The translations under genes were made by a program, and so were the position numbers. Below, one piece after another: positions 34,502 through 39,330 of a DNA stretch of 39,330 nucleotides (positions within the stretch are counted from its first letter, which is position 1; every line of letters starts with the position of its first letter). Origin of the DNA: JAFGBM01 sp964564915 (GTDB lineage Bacteria; Actinomycetota; Actinomycetes; Actinomycetales; Demequinaceae); NCBI GenBank assembly GCA_964564915.1, contig CAZMCU010000010.1, positions 1-39,330 on the forward strand. Direction: 5' to 3'. The notes under the pieces are model-generated. The model made no database searches, had not been told where the DNA came from, and was given only the letters and a program-made list of their open reading frames with translations.

Positions 34502-34507
34502 TAGCAT
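34502..34507 (+). promoter_or_regulatory. candidate -10 box of aroH
   Basis: TAGCAT lies 17 bases before ATG 34525, in the short gap after rluB. The start would then be close to the Shine-Dalgarno GGAGG, giving a very short leader; read-through from rluB is equally possible. Confidence 0.3.
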
Positions 34508-34524
34508 GGTGCCCGGAGGCGACC

Positions 34525-34887
34525 ATGACGATTCGGGCCATTCGCGGCGCGACCACGCTGGACATCGACGAGCGCGATCACCTGCGCAAGCGCAGCACCG
34601 AACTCGTGCGTGCCATGATGCGCGCCAACGACATCACCGCGGACAACCTCATCTCGATCCTCTTCACCGCGACTCCGGACATCACGTCGGAGTTCCCCGC
34701 CGCCGCCGTCCGCGGGCTCGGACTGGGAGACGTCCCCCTCATGTGCGCGGTTGAGATGAACGTCCAGGGCGCGCTCGGGCGCGTCATCAGGGTCATGGCG
34801 CATGCGGAACTCGAGGTTCCCCGCTCGGAGGTCAAGCACGTGTACTTGCACGACTCCGTCTCCTTGCGCAAGGACCTCGCCCAGTGA
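34525..34887 (+). CDS. aroH: chorismate mutase, AroH type
   Basis: Converts chorismate to prephenate for phenylalanine and tyrosine synthesis. It is 120 aa, the length of the trimeric AroH (Bacillus) class rather than the all-helical AroQ class. The N terminus IRAIRGATTL, the VRGLGLGDVPLMCAVEMNVQG stretch and the C-terminal VKHVYLHDSVSLRKDL match the class, including the Arg and Glu active-site positions. GGAGG lies 5 bases before the ATG. The following tyrA uses its product, and only 9 bases separate the genes. Confidence 0.92.
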   Translation: MTIRAIRGATTLDIDERDHLRKRSTELVRAMMRANDITADNLISILFTATPDITSEFPAAAVRGLGLGDVPLMCAVEMNVQGALGRVIRVMAHAELEVPRSEVKHVYLHDSVSLRKDLAQ

Positions 34888-34896
34888 GGCCGTGAG

Positions 34897-35961
34897 ATGA
34901 CGTCCGACGAGGGTACGCCCGTTCGGGTCCACATCATTGGCGCCGGGCTCATTGGCACGAGCATCGGGGTGGGGCTCCGGGCGCTCGGCTGGCCCACGAC
35001 CATCTCCGACGCGAGCCCGAAGGCTGAGCGTCTCGCCCGGGGTATCGGTGCCGGTGAGGCTCTGAAGGAGACGGACGCCCCCGACCTCGTCATTGTCGCC
35101 GTCCCCCCAGCCGCAACCTCGGCGCAGGTTCTCCACGCGCTCGAACGGTGGCCGAACGCCGTCGTCACGGATGTCGCGTCGATCAAGGCGCCCCTCGCCG
35201 CCGCCGTGGAGCATGCCGGCCTCGCCTCTCACTACGTGGGCTCACACCCCATGGCCGGGCGTGAGGTGTCGGGAGCAGCCGCGGCCCAAGGCGACCTGTT
35301 CCGGGCACGCCCGTGGGTCCTGTGTCCCGACGGGGCCGACCCCGGAGCCGTCGCCCTCGTTCGACGCACCGCCGAAGCCCTGGGCGCGGACGTCGTCGTC
35401 ACGAACGCCTCCGCCCACGACGCCGCCGTCGCACGCGTTTCCCATGCCCCCCAGGTGGCGGCCTCCGCCGTCGCCGCCGCCCTCGCAAGTCTCTCTCTGT
35501 CCGACCTCACCCTCGCGGGGCAGGGCTTGAGGGACGTCACGCGCATCGCAGCGAGCGAGCCAACCATGTGGGCCGATATTGCCCGGCTCAACGAGGCCAA
35601 TCTCAAGGAGACCATCGCGGGGATCGTCGACGACCTCGCCCGGGTGAGGGATGCGGACGACATTGGGGAAGCCCTGATGGACCTGGTCGAGCGGGGGAGA
35701 CGCGAAGCGACGCGGATCCCCGGTAAGCATGGCGGTCGAAGGAGGGATTGGACACCCGTCACGGTCATCGTCCCCGACGAACCCGGCCAGCTTCTGCGCC
35801 TCCTCACGGATGTCTCCGCGCTGGGCATCAACGTCGAGGACCTGGCTATCGAGCATTCGCCGCAGCAACCCGTTGGCCTGGTCGAGTTGAGCGTGGACCC
35901 CGCGCGGGCGGGTGACCTGTCAACCTCCCTCGCCGAACGCGGATGGGAGGTGGCATCGTGA
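34897..35961 (+). CDS. tyrA: prephenate dehydrogenase
   Basis: NAD(P)-dependent oxidative decarboxylation of prephenate to 4-hydroxyphenylpyruvate, leading to tyrosine. It is 354 aa. The dinucleotide-binding motif IIGAGLIGTSIG is at 13-24. The catalytic segment GSHPMAGREVSG, followed by AHDAAVARVSHAPQVAA, is typical. From about residue 287 there is an ACT domain (VTVIVPDEPGQLLRLLTDVSALGINVEDLAIEHS), so feedback control by an aromatic amino acid is expected. It is coupled to aroH upstream and overlaps cmk by 4 bases. Confidence 0.95.
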   Translation: MTSDEGTPVRVHIIGAGLIGTSIGVGLRALGWPTTISDASPKAERLARGIGAGEALKETDAPDLVIVAVPPAATSAQVLHALERWPNAVVTDVASIKAPLAAAVEHAGLASHYVGSHPMAGREVSGAAAAQGDLFRARPWVLCPDGADPGAVALVRRTAEALGADVVVTNASAHDAAVARVSHAPQVAASAVAAALASLSLSDLTLAGQGLRDVTRIAASEPTMWADIARLNEANLKETIAGIVDDLARVRDADDIGEALMDLVERGRREATRIPGKHGGRRRDWTPVTVIVPDEPGQLLRLLTDVSALGINVEDLAIEHSPQQPVGLVELSVDPARAGDLSTSLAERGWEVAS

Positions 35962-36653
35962 CGGGCATCGTCATCGCGATCGACGGACCTTCGGGAGTGG
36001 GCAAGTCAACGGTCAGCCGCGAGGTGGCTCGCAGGCTTAGCCTTTCCTACTTCGACACGGGCGCCACCTACCGGGTCACCGCTCTCGTTTGCCTGCGCGA
36101 GGGGATCGACCTTAACGTCGAGGACGACGTTGTGGCCGCAGCCGAGACGATGAATCTTGAGATGGATCTCAACCCGGACGCGCCCCGCGTTCTCCTCGAT
36201 CACGAGGACGTCTCCCACCTCATCCGATCCGAGGCCGTCACGATGGCGGTCTCCCTGGTGGCGAACAACCTTGAAGCTCGCGAGGTCCTTGGCGCGCTCC
36301 AACGCGAGATCATCGCGAACGAGGTATCGGGGGGCCGATCGGGTGGCGCGGGGATCGTCGCGGAAGGCCGGGACATTACGAGCCACATCGCACCGGACGC
36401 GAAGGTTCGCGTCCTCCTGACCGCCGACCCCGAGGTACGAGTGGCGAGGAGGGCCGGGGAGACCGTCGGGTCGAACCTCACGGAGGTGCGCGATGCGGTA
36501 CTCGGGAGGGACGCCCGCGACTCGCACGCCGTGGAGTTCCACCGCGCGGGCGACGGGGTGGTCACCATCGACACGACGCTTCTGACGATCGACGAGGTGG
36601 TCGAGGCCATCGTGGACCTTGTCACGGCGCCACCCGGCGACGGCACGGCATGA
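35958..36653 (+). CDS. cmk: cytidylate kinase
   Basis: Phosphorylates CMP and dCMP to diphosphates. It is 231 aa from the GTG at 35958, chosen because GGGAGG lies 7 bases upstream and the start overlaps the tyrA stop (GTGA); an ATG at 35943 adds five residues and is possible. P-loop GPSGVGKST is at 10-18, and YFDTGATYRVTALV is the nucleoside-binding motif (usually DTGAMYR). GIVAEGRDI and a C-terminal TLLTIDEVVE segment also fit. It overlaps plsC by 4 bases. The cmk-plsC-der order is common in actinobacteria. Confidence 0.95.
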   Translation: MTGIVIAIDGPSGVGKSTVSREVARRLSLSYFDTGATYRVTALVCLREGIDLNVEDDVVAAAETMNLEMDLNPDAPRVLLDHEDVSHLIRSEAVTMAVSLVANNLEAREVLGALQREIIANEVSGGRSGGAGIVAEGRDITSHIAPDAKVRVLLTADPEVRVARRAGETVGSNLTEVRDAVLGRDARDSHAVEFHRAGDGVVTIDTTLLTIDEVVEAIVDLVTAPPGDGTA

Positions 36654-37357
36654 GCAAGCGTGGGACGAGCCGTAAGCCTCCCGGACCGTGGGGGCCCCGC
36701 TGGTCGCGCTGGGTCGGACGGTTCCTCGCGCGGGGCCTCTGGCGCACCGAGGTTCGCGACGCGGACAAGGTTCCCCGCACGGGCGGTGCCGTGCTCGTCG
36801 CGAACCATCTAGGCTTCATCGACGGCCCTATCGTCCATGGGGTGGTCCGGAGAGGATCCCACATGTTGATCACGAAGCGGATGTACAAGGGTCCCCTGCG
36901 GCTGCTCTTCTCGACCGCGGGCATGATCGAGGTCGACGAGACGGGTAGGGAAGCCCTCGCGCGGGCCCTCGCCGTGCTCCGTCGGGGCGGGCTTGTTGGT
37001 GTCTTCCCCGAAGGGACCCGCGGCGCAGGGGGAGCGGAGTCCACCCAGGGAGGGGCGGCGTGGCTCTCGATCCACGCGAACGTTCCCGTCATCCCCGTCG
37101 CGCTCTTCGGGACGCGCCATACGGGGGAGAGCGTCAACATCTGGCCAAAGCCCCGTCGCCGACTCCTCGCCGCCTTCGGAGACCCGTTCATGCCGAAGCG
37201 CCCGGACGGACTCAAGGGCGCCGCCCTCATCAGCCATGCTCGCGACGAGATCGAAAACGTGCTCCAGGAACACGTTCAAGCCGTCGCCGCGACCACCGAC
37301 ATCGAGCTTCCCGTCGACGACCCCATTCGCGATCGCGAACGGGAGGGCACGGCATGA
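36650..37357 (+). CDS. plsC: 1-acyl-sn-glycerol-3-phosphate acyltransferase
   Basis: Membrane-associated enzyme that acylates lysophosphatidate to phosphatidate in phospholipid synthesis. It is 235 aa. The HX4D catalytic motif is NHLGFID with H53 and D58; the substrate-binding FPEGTR is at 119-124, and VPVIPVALFG is the third conserved block. A basic N terminus (SKRGTSRKPPGPWGPRWSR) probably contacts the membrane; no clear transmembrane segment is evident. It is embedded between cmk and der with 4-base overlaps on each side. A different acyl acceptor is possible, since several PlsC-like proteins are usual per genome. Confidence 0.88.
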   Translation: MSKRGTSRKPPGPWGPRWSRWVGRFLARGLWRTEVRDADKVPRTGGAVLVANHLGFIDGPIVHGVVRRGSHMLITKRMYKGPLRLLFSTAGMIEVDETGREALARALAVLRRGGLVGVFPEGTRGAGGAESTQGGAAWLSIHANVPVIPVALFGTRHTGESVNIWPKPRRRLLAAFGDPFMPKRPDGLKGAALISHARDEIENVLQEHVQAVAATTDIELPVDDPIRDREREGTA

Positions 37358-38871
37358 GCGACGAGCGGCCGATGGACGATGGGGGCGTTCCGCTTCCCGC
37401 CGCCGCCCCGTCCGATCCCGAGGAGAGCCTCGACGACAAGCGCGAGGCCGCGCTCCGAGCGGGGCTCGAGGCTTTCGACCTGTCGGAAGACGACCTCGCG
37501 ACGCTCGACGAGGGGGAGGGCACAACGATCCGCGAGGTGTTGCCGATCGTCGCGATCATCGGGCGACCCAATGTCGGAAAGTCGACACTCGTCAACCGCA
37601 TCCTCGGTACGCGCGCGGCGGTCGTCGAGGACACCCCCGGAATCACTCGCGACCGCGTCACCTACCCCGCGGAGTGGGCGGGCCGCGACTTTATGCTCAT
37701 GGACACCGGTGGATGGGAAACCAAGGTCCGTGGGCTCGACCTCAGCGTCGCCAAGCAAGCCGAGGTCGCCATCGACATGGCCGACGTCGTCGTGCTCGTC
37801 GTCGACGCGATGGTCGGGGCCACGTCCACGGACGAGACCGTGGTGCGCATGCTTCACCGCGCGAACAAGCCCCTGATCCTGTGCGCGAACAAGGTCGACG
37901 GCCCGATGGGGGAGCCGGAAGCTGCGGCGCTGTGGAGACTGGGGTTGGGGGAACCGTGGCCCGTCAGCGCGCTCCATGGGCGCGGAACGGGCGACATGCT
38001 CGACGCCATCGTCGAGGCCCTGCCCCGAGAGAGGCGATCGGTCCAAGAAGGTGCCGACGCGCCGCGGAGCGTCGCGCTCGTCGGCCGCCCCAACGTCGGC
38101 AAGTCGTCGATGCTCAATCTTCTGGCGGGGGAGTCGAGGGTGGTCGTCGACCCAACGGCGGGCACGACGCGCGACCCCGTCGACGAGCTCGTCGAGATCG
38201 ACGGGCGACGTTGGCTTCTCGTGGACACGGCGGGGATTCGGCGGCGCATCCATCAGGTGCAGGGCGCCGACTACTACGCGTCCCTGCGGACGGAGGCCGC
38301 GATCGAGCGCGCCGAGGTGGCCATCGTGCTCATCGACGCGTCCCAGCCCTTGAGCGAGCAGGACACGCGCATCCTCACGCAGGTGGAGGAGGCGGGTCGC
38401 GCCATGGTCATCGCGTTCAACAAGTGGGACCTGGTGACCGAGGACTCCCGGGAGATGCTTGAGCGTTCCGTCGAACGCGATTTGGTGCAGTTGACATGGG
38501 CTCCGCGCGTCAACGTCTCGGCGCTGACCGGCTGGCATTCGAACCGACTCATTCCCGCCCTCGACCTGGCCCTCTCCTCGTGGGACCAGCGTGTGTCGAC
38601 GGGCAAACTCAACGCCTTCCTCGGTGCCCTCGTCTCCGAGCACCCGCACCCTGTGCGCGGGGGAAAGCAAGCCCGGATACTGTTCGCCACCCAGGCGTCG
38701 ACCCGTCCACCCCGGTTCGTGCTTTTCGCCACCGGATTCCTCGACCCGCAGTACCGGCGCTTCATCGAGCGTCGGCTACGGGAGACGTTCGGGTTCGTCG
38801 GCACTCCGATCGAGATAGCCGTGCGCGTGCGCGAGAAGCGGAAACGCGCAGGCGGCACGAGGAGGCGCTAG
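37354..38871 (+). CDS. der: ribosome biogenesis GTPase Der (EngA)
   Basis: Double-domain GTPase needed for maturation of the 50S subunit. It is 505 aa from ATG 37354. After an acidic 60-residue N-terminal extension, which many actinobacterial Der proteins have, comes G domain 1 (GRPNVGKSTL at 70-79, DTPGIT, DTGGW, NKVDGP) and G domain 2 (GRPNVGKSSML near 243, DPTAGTTRDP, DTAGIRRR, NKWDLV). The C-terminal KH-like domain spans about 420-495, followed by a basic tail. The unusual extra N terminus is not needed for family assignment. The first codons overlap the end of plsC. Confidence 0.97.
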   Translation: MSDERPMDDGGVPLPAAAPSDPEESLDDKREAALRAGLEAFDLSEDDLATLDEGEGTTIREVLPIVAIIGRPNVGKSTLVNRILGTRAAVVEDTPGITRDRVTYPAEWAGRDFMLMDTGGWETKVRGLDLSVAKQAEVAIDMADVVVLVVDAMVGATSTDETVVRMLHRANKPLILCANKVDGPMGEPEAAALWRLGLGEPWPVSALHGRGTGDMLDAIVEALPRERRSVQEGADAPRSVALVGRPNVGKSSMLNLLAGESRVVVDPTAGTTRDPVDELVEIDGRRWLLVDTAGIRRRIHQVQGADYYASLRTEAAIERAEVAIVLIDASQPLSEQDTRILTQVEEAGRAMVIAFNKWDLVTEDSREMLERSVERDLVQLTWAPRVNVSALTGWHSNRLIPALDLALSSWDQRVSTGKLNAFLGALVSEHPHPVRGGKQARILFATQASTRPPRFVLFATGFLDPQYRRFIERRLRETFGFVGTPIEIAVRVREKRKRAGGTRRR

Positions 38872-38971
38872 CTTGGCCTGACGGTGGATACCCCGGGGGG
38901 AATGTTGGTTCCGTTCTCTGTGTTCACCGGTCGTGGGTCAAACGCCCCACGATACGAGAGAAGGATCAACC

Positions 38972-39196
38972 ATGGGATTCGTCAAGTTCATGAGCTCCGC
39001 CGCAGGACGCTGGACCCGCGGCATCGTCGGTGCCGCACTGATCGCCGTCGGCCTGGTCGTCGGTGGGGGTGGGGGTTGGGTCCTGGTCGCATTCGGCGCG
39101 GTGTTTGTCGCCGTCGGCCTCTTTGACGTGTGCCTCCTCGCCCCGCTCTTCAAGAAGCCGCTATCCGGAAAGGCCTTCCGCGCGAAGAGCTCCTAG
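38972..39196 (+). CDS. small two-helix membrane protein, DUF2892-like
   Basis: Protein of 74 aa with hydrophobic segments at about 17-31 and 35-58 separated by a run of glycines, and a short basic tail. RWTRGIVGAALIAVG followed by LVAFGAVFVAVGLFDVCLLAPL resembles the DUF2892 (YgaP transmembrane) domain, including its cysteine near the end of the second helix (C54). No rhodanese domain is attached here. The ATG at 38972 has AGAAGGA about 6 bases upstream. A 100-base stretch after der precedes it, in which I see no convincing promoter. Its function is unknown. Confidence 0.75.
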   Translation: MGFVKFMSSAAGRWTRGIVGAALIAVGLVVGGGGGWVLVAFGAVFVAVGLFDVCLLAPLFKKPLSGKAFRAKSS

Positions 39197-39256
39197 TCGC
39201 GCTATCGCCTACTTGCTTCCAGCCCGTGAGGGCATCGGCTCGTATCCGCCGTCCGG

Positions 39257-39262
39257 TAGGAT
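39257..39262 (+). promoter_or_regulatory. candidate -10 box of tRNA-Pro
   Basis: TAGGAT is 14 bases before the first base of the tRNA, so transcription would start a few bases upstream of it. The -35 region is not recognisable. Confidence 0.4.
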
Positions 39263-39276
39263 TGCCGATGCTGTCA

Positions 39277-39330
<54 letters not shown>

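Overview
The window is a contiguous piece of an actinobacterial chromosome: high G+C, densely packed, frequent GTG starts, and the classic actinobacterial marker genes rbpA, whiA, opcA, an ANTAR-type pdtaR, and the rapZ-yvcK-whiA and scpA-scpB-rluB-tyrA-cmk-plsC-der blocks. I cannot place it more finely. Nothing looks like a phage, integron, insertion sequence or CRISPR array, and almost every gene is core housekeeping. The least explained coding region is a tandem pair of paralogous lipoproteins (1203-2915).

Layout. (1) 1-2915: pdtaR response regulator, a convergent PaaI-like thioesterase, then two 283-residue lipoprotein paralogs. (2) 2975-12068: polA, pfkA, rpsA, coaE, uvrB and a TerC-family membrane protein. 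(3) 12090-19722: uvrA with a LexA/SOS-type operator, uvrC, rapZ, yvcK, whiA. (4) 19723-23652: a structured leader, then gap, pgk, tpiA, secG and rbpA, i.e. lower glycolysis followed by secretion and RNA polymerase accessory genes. (5) 30518-23665 on the minus strand: a tightly overlapping tkt-pgi-zwf-opcA-pgl operon (pentose phosphate pathway) with no transaldolase gene. (6) 30606-38871 on the plus strand: xerD, a ParA ATPase, scpA, scpB, rluB, aroH-type chorismate mutase, tyrA, cmk, plsC and der, mostly overlapping or a few bases apart. (7) 38972 to the end: a 74-residue two-helix membrane protein and the 5' part of tRNA-Pro(GGG), cut by the window edge.

How it works together. pfkA, gap, pgk, tpiA and pgi give glycolytic steps; zwf, opcA, pgl and tkt give the oxidative pentose phosphate route with pgi as the link. 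uvrA, uvrB and uvrC form the complete excision nuclease, with polA nearby to fill the gap. xerD, parA and scpAB serve chromosome resolution and segregation.

The strongest non-coding signal is regulatory. Eleven plus-strand genes carry a TANNNT-like -10 box ending 6 or 7 bases before the start codon, which predicts leaderless mRNAs. In two places (uvrA/uvrC and xerD/parA) the TAG stop of the upstream gene is the first half of the downstream box. By contrast rpsA and gap have longer leaders with stem-loops close to the predicted transcript 5' end. No stretch longer than 300 bases lacks a gene; the largest gap is the 185 bases before gap.
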